A stretch of 64,000 nucleotides of DNA from Streptomyces filipinensis (GTDB lineage: Bacteria > Actinomycetota > Actinomycetes > Streptomycetales > Streptomycetaceae), in contig NZ_BMTD01000019.1 of the NCBI RefSeq assembly GCF_014649495.1, positions 108,506 through 172,505 on the forward strand. Direction: 5' to 3'. Every line of letters begins with the position of its first letter. The stretch's first letter is position 1. Below, in pieces: positions 34,543-41,986 of the stretch. The notes under the pieces were generated by a model. That model had not been told where the DNA came from. It saw only the letters and a list, made by a program, of their open reading frames with translations, and searched no databases. Made by a program: the position numbers and the translations under genes.

Positions 34543-35407
34543 GACGATCCCGGCGACCGCGCTGCGGCGGCCGAGCCCGCTGTGGACGTTGGGGCTGCTG
34601 CGCAGCGAACTGGTCACGACCATACGGCGCTGGCGCACGCTCGCTCTGCTCGGCGTGCTGGCCGCGGTGCCGGTCCTGGTCGGGATCGCGGTCAAGATCC
34701 AGACGCGAGGCGGGGCGGCGGACCACAGCGGCCAGGGCCCCGCGTTCATCACTCAGATCACCAACAACGGCCTGTTCCTGGTGTTCACGGCGCTGGCGGC
34801 GACGCTGCCGTTCTTCCTGCCGATGGCCGTCGGGGTCGTCGCGGGCGACGCGATAGCCGGCGAGGCGGGGGCGGGCACCCTGCGCTATCTGCTGGTCGCC
34901 CCGGCCGGCCGCACCCGGCTGCTGCTCACCAAGTACACGACCGTGATGGCCTTCTGTGTGCTGGCCACGCTGGTCGTCGCCGTCTCCGCCCTGATCGTCG
35001 GTGTGCTGCTCTTCCCGCTCGGCGATCTCACGACGATCTCGGGCACTCGGATCAGCTTCGCCGAGGGCCTCGGCCGGGCCCTGCTGATCGCTCTCGTGGT
35101 CGCCGCCTCACTGGTCGGCGTGGCGGCGCTCGGCCTGTTCGTGTCGACGCTCACGGGCAGCGGCATCGCGGCGATGGCGACCACCGTCGGCCTGCTCATC
35201 ACGGTCCAGATCCTCGACCAGATACCCCAGCTGCACGCGCTGCAGCCGTACTTCTTCCCGCACTACTGGCTGTCCTTCGCCGACCTGATGCGCGACCCCG
35301 TCTACTGGGACGATCTGGTGAAGAACCTCGGCCTGCAGGCGCTGTACGCGGCGGTGTTCGGGTCGGCGGCCTGGGCGCGGTTCACGACGAAGGACATCAG
35401 CGCGTAG
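34529..35407 (+). CDS. ABC-2 type transporter permease
   Basis: A 292-residue membrane protein with about six segments. The large extracytoplasmic loop after segment 1 and the motif GDAIAGEAGAGTLRYLLVAPAGR, which corresponds to the coupling element of ABC-2 permeases, support the class. It pairs with the upstream ATPase; the substrate is unknown. Start ATG 34529 lies 14 bases inside the ATPase gene. It ends only three bases from the convergent flavin reductase gene. Confidence 0.9.
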   Translation: MSRAETIPATALRRPSPLWTLGLLRSELVTTIRRWRTLALLGVLAAVPVLVGIAVKIQTRGGAADHSGQGPAFITQITNNGLFLVFTALAATLPFFLPMAVGVVAGDAIAGEAGAGTLRYLLVAPAGRTRLLLTKYTTVMAFCVLATLVVAVSALIVGVLLFPLGDLTTISGTRISFAEGLGRALLIALVVAASLVGVAALGLFVSTLTGSGIAAMATTVGLLITVQILDQIPQLHALQPYFFPHYWLSFADLMRDPVYWDDLVKNLGLQALYAAVFGSAAWARFTTKDISA

Positions 35408-35410
35408 GGC

Positions 35411-36007
35411 CTAGCCGGCGGCCCTCTCGTGGGGGAAGCGGGCGAGGGGCGCTTCCTGGGCGAAGAAGCTCTTCGCGCGTGCCAGCGCCTCGGTGTCCTT
35501 CAGTACGTCGCCGGGTGCGCTGCCGTTGCCGAGCAGGACTCCGCCGAAGCGCATCCCCATGTAGGCGGCGGAGTTGTTGAGTGTGCCGACGTAGGGGTCG
35601 GCGACGGACGGCTCGTCGTCGGCGAGCGCCGCGATGCCCCAGAGGGTGCGGCCGGCCAGGGTCGCCCTGAAGTCGAGGCCCGGGGTGCGCAGCCAGCCGG
35701 ACCAGTGGTCCAGGTAGCGCTTGGTGAAGCCGGACACCGAGTACCAGTACAGCGGCGAGGCGATCACGATGTCGGTGGCCGCGAGCGTGGCGTCCAGCAG
35801 CAGGCCGGTGGAGCTGTCCGCGGGCGGCCGGGCGTGGTCGCTGTCGTGCCGCAGGTCCGTGAAGTCGGGCAGCGGGTGCTCGGCGAGGCGTATCCAGCGC
35901 TGTTCGACATCACCGGGCAGCTGTTCGGCGGCCCGGCGAGCGAGCAGCTCGGTGTTGCCCTCGGCACGGGAACTGCCCAGGAGGAAGAGGAAGCGGCGTG
36001 TCGTCAT
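35411..36007 (-). CDS. NADPH-dependent FMN reductase-like flavoprotein
   Basis: A 198-residue flavodoxin-fold protein. The FMN phosphate loop is GSSRAEGNTE (residues about 9-18), and the isoalloxazine-side segment is SPLYWYSVSGFTKRYLDHWSGW, as in the NAD(P)H:FMN/quinone reductase (WrbA/azoreductase-like) group. Start ATG 36007 follows GGGGGTAGTC; an upstream in-frame ATG (36037) would add ten residues without a ribosome site. A strong dyad lies 35 bases upstream of this start, so the gene is probably regulated by a repressor encoded elsewhere. Confidence 0.88.
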   Translation of the reverse strand: MTTRRFLFLLGSSRAEGNTELLARRAAEQLPGDVEQRWIRLAEHPLPDFTDLRHDSDHARPPADSSTGLLLDATLAATDIVIASPLYWYSVSGFTKRYLDHWSGWLRTPGLDFRATLAGRTLWGIAALADDEPSVADPYVGTLNNSAAYMGMRFGGVLLGNGSAPGDVLKDTEALARAKSFFAQEAPLARFPHERAAG

Positions 36008-36041
36008 GACTACCCCCGGCTGATCGGCGTACGACAATAAA

Positions 36042-36068
36042 CTGCATGTGCATTATATGCACATGCAG
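36042..36068. promoter_or_regulatory. Perfect 12-bp dyad upstream of the flavin reductase gene
   Basis: Arms CTGCATGTGCAT (36042-36053) and ATGCACATGCAG (36057-36068), with TAT between them. The spacing and size fit an operator for a dimeric MarR-, TetR- or HxlR-type regulator. No such regulator gene is next to it. Confidence 0.7.
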
Positions 36069-36074
36069 CTATCT

Positions 36075-36122
36075 AGAGCCAGGGTCAGAGCCAGGGCCAG
36101 AGTCAGAGCCAGAGCCAGGGCC
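36075..36122. repeat. Hexanucleotide tandem repeat, eight units
   Basis: Eight consecutive copies of the pattern AGRGYC (AGAGCC, AGGGTC, AGAGCC, AGGGCC, AGAGTC, AGAGCC, AGAGCC, AGGGCC) with no interruption. It lies between the dyad and the terminator of the lipoprotein gene. Confidence 0.9.
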
Positions 36123-36131
36123 CGCCGCCGA

Positions 36132-36151
36132 GGGCGGACCCTGGTCCGTCC
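36132..36151 (-). terminator. Hairpin directly after the lipoprotein stop
   Basis: Arms GGGCGGAC (36132-36139) and GTCCGTCC (36144-36151) pair with one mismatch and a 4-base loop, touching the stop codon of the lipoprotein gene. A plausible intrinsic terminator. Confidence 0.5.
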
Positions 36152-37516
36152 TCAGTGCTTCTGCCGCACCGAGACGCGCAGGCCGGAACCGTTCTCCCGC
36201 TGGATGAACACGGCTCCGTTCTTCAGCGTGGCGACGGGCGCCATCGTGCCCTTGGGCAGGGCTGTCCGTGAGCCGGTGCGCACGTTCAGCGCGGCGGCGG
36301 GCTTGGTGGAGATCTCCCTGGATGCGTCGATGTCGTCGTAGACGTCGTTCACGGCGTAGGCGGTGCCGTCGTCGGCGAGGGCGGTGATCTCAAGGGTGCG
36401 CTGCGCGCTGTCACCGGCCAGACACAGCCCCTTGCCCTTCTTCACGTCGAAGACGACCGAATTGGAGGCGATGTACGCGCCGTTCGGCGAGGTGACGGTC
36501 GGGCCGGGATTGGCGTCGTCGCTCTCTGCGCATTTCGTGCTCGCCAGCAGCCGGCCGCTCTCCATGTCGTGCGCGGACCACACGGAACCGCCGTTGTCGG
36601 CCGCCTGCCGCCAGTAGGCGACGAACATGCCGTTACGGACACCGAAGACGGTGCCGGAGCCGGCACCGTCAACGCCCTTGGGGGCGATGTCCTCGCCGGT
36701 CCATCCGCCGGGCACGGTCAGGCCGCCCGACGGTCCGCTCACGACGGGACCCTTCGTGGTGACGCCCACCACCGTGTCACCCACGCAGTTCTGCGGGCAG
36801 TGGGGAAGCACCTTGCTCAAGTCGCCGTCGTACCGTTTGACCGCACCGGTCACCGCGTCGACGGCCACGCTCTTCTGGACGGAGGACTGCCACGTGATCA
36901 GCAGCCCCGTCCCGCTGTCCCGGACCTGGACGAAGTCCGATCGCGGTCTGTCGTCGGGGACGGAGACCTGGTGCAGCGGCTTCACCGAACTGCCGGAGGC
37001 ATCCGCGGGGTAGATGCCCACCTGCGTGACCTCCTGACTCTCGGTGAGAGCGTCACCGGGCTTCTGCCCGACCGCCCAGGCGGCGAAGTAAGCGCGACCG
37101 CCCTGCCGGACCGCCGTCAGCCGGGGCGTGGGCATGGCCCATTGAGCGTTCGAGTCGTCCACCGGCGGCGTCCGGAAGGGCGCACTCGTCCACCGCACCT
37201 TGCCCGTGGCACCGTCCCGCGCCTGGACCGCGTAGCCACTACCGGAGCGGATGATGTAGGCGACCGACTCGCCGTCCGTCGCCACTGGGTCGGCTTCGGC
37301 GAGAGTGTCCTTCGGAACCCAGTCGATCTGCTGGTCCCAGCCCTTGCCGCCGTCGTAGGCGGAGGGCACGGAGAGCTTCACCGGCGCGGCGCCCCCGCCC
37401 CCTCCGGACCCCTGCTGCCCGGTACCGCTGCCCGAACCGCCGTTCCCGGAGCCGCAACCGGCGAGCAACGCCCCGGCCAGGGCGGTCGCCGCGACGGTCA
37501 TCCGCTTGCTGTGCAT
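36152..37516 (-). CDS. Lipoprotein with beta-propeller-like (PQQ-type) repeats
   Basis: A 454-residue secreted lipoprotein. The signal is MHSKRMTVAATALAGALLAGC with a canonical lipobox, followed by a Gly/Ser-rich linker. The rest carries several WxW/G-x-V-type blades (SGYAVQARDGATGKVRWTS, VDAVTGAVKRYDGD, VWSAHDMESGRLLAS, AALNVRTGSRTALPKGT), as in PQQ-like beta-propeller domains. No catalytic residues are recognisable, so a binding or sensory role is more likely than a dehydrogenase. Start ATG 37516 with GGAGGGAACACCAC. It lies 25 bases after the NUDIX gene and is probably co-transcribed with it. Confidence 0.82.
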   Translation of the reverse strand: MHSKRMTVAATALAGALLAGCGSGNGGSGSGTGQQGSGGGGGAAPVKLSVPSAYDGGKGWDQQIDWVPKDTLAEADPVATDGESVAYIIRSGSGYAVQARDGATGKVRWTSAPFRTPPVDDSNAQWAMPTPRLTAVRQGGRAYFAAWAVGQKPGDALTESQEVTQVGIYPADASGSSVKPLHQVSVPDDRPRSDFVQVRDSGTGLLITWQSSVQKSVAVDAVTGAVKRYDGDLSKVLPHCPQNCVGDTVVGVTTKGPVVSGPSGGLTVPGGWTGEDIAPKGVDGAGSGTVFGVRNGMFVAYWRQAADNGGSVWSAHDMESGRLLASTKCAESDDANPGPTVTSPNGAYIASNSVVFDVKKGKGLCLAGDSAQRTLEITALADDGTAYAVNDVYDDIDASREISTKPAAALNVRTGSRTALPKGTMAPVATLKNGAVFIQRENGSGLRVSVRQKH

Positions 37517-37541
37517 GTGGTGTTCCCTCCGAGGTGTCATG

Positions 37542-38111
37542 TCATTCCGTGGTGCTGTGCCCTGCGCCGCCGTCCGATGGCTGCTGGTCCCCGCCGACCA
37601 GCAGGGCCATGACACCGACCAGCGTGGCGCCGCTGACGATCTCACGGCGGGCGATCATCGAGGGAACCCGGGAGAGCGGGATCCATTCCAGGCGGTCGGA
37701 CTCATTGCGTTCGGTGGGGGCCCCGATCCGGCGCGCGTCGTCCGTAAGGAACACGAAGTGACGGGCGTCGGTGATGCCGGCCGCGGGCTCCGCGTACACC
37801 AGCTCCCGCAGTGATCCCGGACGCCACCCCGTCTCCTCCTCCAGCTCCCGGGCGGCCGCCTGCACGGGCTCCTCGCCGTCCTCGACCAGGCCCATGGGCA
37901 GCTCCCACGCCCAGGTGTCCGTGACGAAGCGATGGCGCCACATCATCAGGACGCGCTGCCGGTCGTCGACGGCGGCCGGCACCGCGACATCGCGCAGCCG
38001 CACCACGTGGTAGTCGACCCGCGCGCCATCGGGCTGCTCGACGTCCAGGGAGCACAGGCGCACCCAGGGGGTGTCATGGATCGTGCGTTCACCGTGGACC
38101 GTCCACTGCAT
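37542..38111 (-). CDS. NUDIX hydrolase
   Basis: A 189-residue pyrophosphatase. The Nudix box is at residues 74-96: the Gly of GLVEDGEEP, then the helix ARELEEETGW, matching G-x5-E-x7-R-E-U-x-E-E-x-G-U. The surrounding segment (WELPMG before, YAEPAAGITDARHFVF after) looks like the ADP-sugar/ADP-ribose pyrophosphatase branch. Start ATG 38111 has AGGAAGAGGAAG upstream. The substrate is not determined by sequence. Confidence 0.9.
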   Translation of the reverse strand: MQWTVHGERTIHDTPWVRLCSLDVEQPDGARVDYHVVRLRDVAVPAAVDDRQRVLMMWRHRFVTDTWAWELPMGLVEDGEEPVQAAARELEEETGWRPGSLRELVYAEPAAGITDARHFVFLTDDARRIGAPTERNESDRLEWIPLSRVPSMIARREIVSGATLVGVMALLVGGDQQPSDGGAGHSTTE

Positions 38112-38154
38112 CGCGCGCTTCCTCTTCCTCGTCGTGTGGGGCGATCACCCATGC

Positions 38155-38182
38155 GGCCTGACGGCGCGGGGGCCGTCAGGCC
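38155..38182 (-). terminator. Terminator after the glycosyltransferase gene
   Basis: Perfect 11-bp arms GGCCTGACGGC (38155-38165) and GCCGTCAGGCC (38172-38182) with a 6-base loop, 11 bases after the glycosyltransferase stop on the minus strand. Confidence 0.8.
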
Positions 38183-38192
38183 GGGTGAGCGG

Positions 38193-39722
38193 TCATCGCG
38201 AAGGACCCTGCGGTTTGGGCGGCTGTTGCGGCTGCGGCCGGGCGGCGTTGGCGGGCCCTTGCCCCGGGCCCCCGACACCCTTGGTCCCCTGCGGCGTGAC
38301 GCCGGTGGTGCTCCGGCCGCGTGAGGTGAGCGCTGCGGCCTTGGCGAGGGGGGACTGGGGGGCGGTGGACTGGGTGGTTTGCGTTGCCTGCGTTGTTTCT
38401 ATGGTTTGGGATGTCTGGATCGTCTGGGTAGTCGTCTGGACGACCGTTCCCTCGGGTCCTTGCACCGTGGCGCGTGCCTGCTCCGGTGCTCCGGGCCCTG
38501 TGGCAGGGGCGGGAGCGGTGGTGGAGGCCTGGACGAGGGAGTCGGCCGCGTGTTCCCAGGAGTACGACTTGAGGATCTCGCGCAGCTGGGCTGCGTCCTC
38601 GGTGCGTTGGGGGAGTTGCTCCTTGAGCTGCCGGATGGCTTTCGCCCATGCCCTGATGCGGTGGGCCGGGTTGGCGGGCTCGGGGACTACGCAGGGAGCG
38701 CCCAGCTGTGAAGGCACCCGGTTCGCGTCCTGCAGGAAGCGTGCGGCGCCGCTGTCCTCGTTGACCAGTACGGGGACGCCGTGGCCCAGTGCCTCCGTGG
38801 CGACCAGGCCGAAACCCTCGTGCTTGGAGGGCATGATGAGGGCGTCGGCCTGCCGGATGTCGTTCTTGAGCGCATCACGGTGCGTGGAGAACGGCAGCAC
38901 GGTCACGTGCTCGCCGCCATGTTCCCTGAGTTCTTCCTGGAGCCTCGCAAGGTCTTCTTTTGGAGCACCGCGAATCGTGAGATGAGCGGCTAACCCGCGG
39001 GCGTTCAGCAGTTTCACGGCTTGGGCTGCGTCCTCAAATCCTTTGAGAGTGTCGCCTGCTCGTCCCAGGCCCAGGAGTTGAAGGGGGCCCTCCTGCCGCT
39101 GAGCGTGCTGGACGAGGGGTTCGATCACGGTGCCCGGGACGAGTTCGTGCGCACTCGGCACCTGTTGGTTCGTGGCGGCCAGCCGCTTGGCTTCGTCTGT
39201 CAGCAGGGGTCCCACTCCCACAACCACGTCGACGCGGGCCATCACCACACGCTCGATGCCCGAGTCCCGAGCCGCCTTCTCCGTCGCTTTCCCGGCATCG
39301 CCAACGTACTTGAAGAAGGGCAGCCGTTCAGGGCTGGTGTGCAGGAAGTGAGCGACCCGTGCGTTGGGGTACCAGCTGTCGCGGATGGCTACGGCAGCCG
39401 GGCCCGAAAAGCGTGAGTGACCGATGATGAGGTCGAACGGCTGCTGGTTCGGGTCTGGCAGCCCGAATACTGTCGGGCGCTTCGTGGCGCACTGCTGTTC
39501 CAGCCAATGGCGTCCCTCGACTTGTCCCTTCGGCGGTTCCACGGTGTGGAGCTTCACCCCCTCGTGGCCGTCGTTCACCGGCGTGACAGTCAGAAGAGTG
39601 ACGTCGTGGCCGCGGGCTGCGAGGGCCATGCTGATCTGTTCGTTGAAGACGGGCACACCGCCCAGCCCCATGCCGCTCAGATCGCACAGCACGAGGATCC
39701 TCTGACGCCGTTCGTCTGACAT
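38193..39722 (-). CDS. Family GT4-like glycosyltransferase with Thr/Gln-rich tail
   Basis: A 509-residue GT-B fold enzyme. The N-terminal half begins RILVLCDLSGMGLGGVPVFNEQ, the acceptor-side Rossmann fold; the C-terminal half contains PSKHEGFGLVATEALGHGVPVLVN with the E-x7-E motif for the nucleotide-sugar donor. The last about 100 residues are unlike any glycosyltransferase: low complexity with alternating Thr/Gln (QTTTQTIQTSQTIETTQ) and then Pro/Gly/Gln repeats. Start ATG 39722 follows GTGAGGG; a GTG at 39737 overlaps the stop of the preceding gene and is an alternative. It forms an operon with the upstream hypothetical gene and ends in a strong terminator. Confidence 0.85.
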   Translation of the reverse strand: MSDERRQRILVLCDLSGMGLGGVPVFNEQISMALAARGHDVTLLTVTPVNDGHEGVKLHTVEPPKGQVEGRHWLEQQCATKRPTVFGLPDPNQQPFDLIIGHSRFSGPAAVAIRDSWYPNARVAHFLHTSPERLPFFKYVGDAGKATEKAARDSGIERVVMARVDVVVGVGPLLTDEAKRLAATNQQVPSAHELVPGTVIEPLVQHAQRQEGPLQLLGLGRAGDTLKGFEDAAQAVKLLNARGLAAHLTIRGAPKEDLARLQEELREHGGEHVTVLPFSTHRDALKNDIRQADALIMPSKHEGFGLVATEALGHGVPVLVNEDSGAARFLQDANRVPSQLGAPCVVPEPANPAHRIRAWAKAIRQLKEQLPQRTEDAAQLREILKSYSWEHAADSLVQASTTAPAPATGPGAPEQARATVQGPEGTVVQTTTQTIQTSQTIETTQATQTTQSTAPQSPLAKAAALTSRGRSTTGVTPQGTKGVGGPGQGPANAARPQPQQPPKPQGPSR

Positions 39723-39733
39723 GGGCCGCGCCC

Positions 39734-40867
39734 TCACAGTCCGATGTGAGCGCCGAGCTCACGCCGGAAGCGCTTGTCGATGAAGTAGCACAGGTCATAG
39801 ACGCTGTAATGGATTCGGCCGGTGTGCAGCCCCGGGCGGAGGCGGGCGGCCAGCTCGTCGAGCAGCTCGGCGAAGACGACCGCGCGGGTTGCTGAAAGGA
39901 CCACCTCTTGCGCGCCCAAGTGACGCTCAGGCGGGTACCGGTACTCGGTGGGTGTCCAGGGCGCGGGCCCGCTGGCGAAGGACTGGGCCCAGTCTTCGGC
40001 CCGAATCTCCATGCTCTTGGGCTGTCGCTGCCCGCTGTCCGTGGACGAACCCCATACCAGGTCATGCGCAGGGTCGATTCCGTCGACGTGCTCGCGCCAG
40101 ATGGGTGCAGGACGGCCTTGGAGGAGGGCGAGGACGTCGGACGCGGCGATCGAAGCCTCCAACATCACAGAGAAGTCCCCACTCGCCTTCAGCTCCTCTG
40201 GAGTTGGGACGGCCTCGGCCGCCCGCCATGCCGCCGCTCGCAGGTCTTCCAGGCGCATCGGCAGGTCGGGCACGTCGCTGACGGTGTGGGAAGCGGGGAT
40301 GACCCAAGGCTCGGTCCCTGGCGCCCAGGGGGGGGAGGCGGATGTGCCCAGGGGAGCGCGAAGTGCGTTGGCTGCTTCATGGGCGAGTGTGCTCAACCGT
40401 GCGGCCTCGGGGCCGATGGTCACCGGGGGCCGACCGGGGGCCAGCCGGTAGGCGAGTTCACGCAACGCGGAGACGGTCCGCAAGTGCCGACCAGGAGTGG
40501 TCATGACGCAGGCGCCAGGCTGCAATTGTTCATCCACCAGATACCCGGGGTCGGCGTTCAGACGGGTCGTCCAGTCCTCGTGGGCTTCCTGGAAGCCGAG
40601 GGGCCGGTCCTCACCGCCTGGCGCACGGCGCGTGATGAGGTGCCGTGCGGGGTCGGACGGTTCACCGACCCTCGGCTCCTCCGTCTCCCCTGCAAGCAGG
40701 CAGTCCTCCAGCGCCTGCCAGGCAGCGCACCTCTCGGGCGGCCACCCGAACTCTGAATCCTGTTCCGTCCAGCGCCAATCCGGGGTCTCCTGCGACCACA
40801 GCATCCGAGCCGCCGCCGAGTACAGCTGCTCGTAGGCGAAGGCCAAACCTGTCTGATCGTGCGTCAT
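39734..40867 (-). CDS. Hypothetical protein, operon partner of the glycosyltransferase
   Basis: A 377-residue soluble protein that I cannot place. It has no signal peptide or membrane segment, is rich in Trp, Glu and Ala, and has no repeated motif. Stretches such as CAAWQALEDCLLAGETEE and LCYFIDKRFRRELGAHIG are regular enough for a folded protein. I chose ATG 40867 because GGGAGAGGAAC precedes it; further upstream the frame lacks coding character. It is 11 bases from the glycosyltransferase start. Confidence 0.7.
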   Translation of the reverse strand: MTHDQTGLAFAYEQLYSAAARMLWSQETPDWRWTEQDSEFGWPPERCAAWQALEDCLLAGETEEPRVGEPSDPARHLITRRAPGGEDRPLGFQEAHEDWTTRLNADPGYLVDEQLQPGACVMTTPGRHLRTVSALRELAYRLAPGRPPVTIGPEAARLSTLAHEAANALRAPLGTSASPPWAPGTEPWVIPASHTVSDVPDLPMRLEDLRAAAWRAAEAVPTPEELKASGDFSVMLEASIAASDVLALLQGRPAPIWREHVDGIDPAHDLVWGSSTDSGQRQPKSMEIRAEDWAQSFASGPAPWTPTEYRYPPERHLGAQEVVLSATRAVVFAELLDELAARLRPGLHTGRIHYSVYDLCYFIDKRFRRELGAHIGL

Positions 40868-41599
40868 GTTCCTCTCCCAGGCCGGTTCCGGCTGCTTTGT
40901 GATCTTGATCATCCGTGTCTCATGCTCGCCGTCGACGCCGTGCGAGTCCACCGCACTCAGCACGTCGACATGGCGGGGGAGTTCGGCGAGCCGTCGGCGG
41001 CACGGCGCTGATGCACTCCGCCCGCGCGGAGGTAGGGCGCCGGGACTGTGAAGGGCGAACCAGGCGGGGGCCGGGGCCGAAAGCACGACGGGGATTCGGG
41101 CCGTACGAATCGTCCGGCATCCACGTCCGTGAGTCGCCGGTCGGCGGCATGAGTGAAGGCGAACGGCCCGGGGCCGGGTTCGGGGAACCCGGGGCCGCAC
41201 GACGCGGGCCGGGAGCCCGTACCGACCCCGTTCCGCCGCTGCCGGTCACCAGCGGGACCAGGCCGGCGGCCGGGCCAGGTCCGGGAACCGCTCGGCAGGC
41301 CCGGGGACTTGACCGCTGGGGCCGTACCGTCGATCCCTGGCGCACCAACCGCGGCGTGTGCGGTTCCGCAGCGGACTCCGCCGTCACAGCGTTCGCTCGC
41401 GGCGCCCCGGGCGTCCACCTCACGCCCGCGTCCCAGCGATCACGGGCGCGGTGCCCGCGCGGGCCTGTGCTCGGAGCGCGGGGGAGACGACTGGTCTTCT
41501 GCGGAGTCTCCGGGCAGCCATGCGTCATCTCCCTCGCGTCCCTGCTGCACGTCACCGGCCGACGCGGGGCCGCCGGGACCAAGCAGCGATTGTCCGGTG
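40868..41599. other. Region without a supported gene
   Basis: 730 bases between two minus-strand operons. Open frames exist in several phases, as expected in high-GC DNA, but none has a ribosome site or a recognisable protein pattern. The promoter of the glycosyltransferase operon should be in its left 100 bases; nothing specific is visible. Confidence 0.5.
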
Positions 41600-41986
41600 T
41601 CAGCCGTCGTACGCCTCCACCACCGGAACCGCCTTCGCCCGGTGGCTTCCCTCCTTGCAGCCCGCGAACGGGCCCGTGGGGGAGCGCAGCTCGGAGAGTA
41701 CGGGGCCCAGATGGTCCCGGTGCCACAGGGCGGGGCCGGAGACGCCCGCCGCCGGGTCGGTGTACTCCTGCCAGGCGAGCCACAGGGCGTGCAGCCGGGC
41801 GACGGCCTCCAGGTGCTCCCACCAGCGGGAGCACCAGGGCTGCTGAGAGGTGACCTCGCGGCCGTACACGGGCAGCAGGAGGTCGGCCACCCACAGGGCC
41901 AGGTTGCGCATTTCCTCGGCGTACTCCGCGCCGTCCAGGTAGAGGATGAACGGCGGTGCCGCCGGCTGTTCCTGTGCTGTGGTCAT
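41600..41986 (-). CDS. DUF4913-like protein
   Basis: A 128-residue protein. The pattern of WCSRWWEHLEAVARLHALW followed by SGPALWHRDHLGPVL matches what I know of the actinobacterial DUF4913 family, which is found mostly next to conjugation or T4SS-like genes. Its role is unknown; the abundant Trp/His and lack of a signal suggest a small cytoplasmic accessory. It is translationally coupled to the VirD4-like gene (ATGA overlap) and is the last gene of the operon. Confidence 0.8.
   Translation of the reverse strand: MTTAQEQPAAPPFILYLDGAEYAEEMRNLALWVADLLLPVYGREVTSQQPWCSRWWEHLEAVARLHALWLAWQEYTDPAAGVSGPALWHRDHLGPVLSELRSPTGPFAGCKEGSHRAKAVPVVEAYDG

Noticed and set aside
36048..36341. 97-codon frame with an Arg-Ala repeat (RARVRARARVRARAR).
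   Set aside because: It is simply the translation of the hexanucleotide repeat and the antisense of the lipoprotein gene's 3' end.
40915..41853. Long frames on both strands in the 40.9-41.9 kb gap that might be a gene.
   Set aside because: Pro/Arg/Gly-rich, start without ribosome sites, overlap the DUF4913 gene on the other strand; typical of high-GC background.
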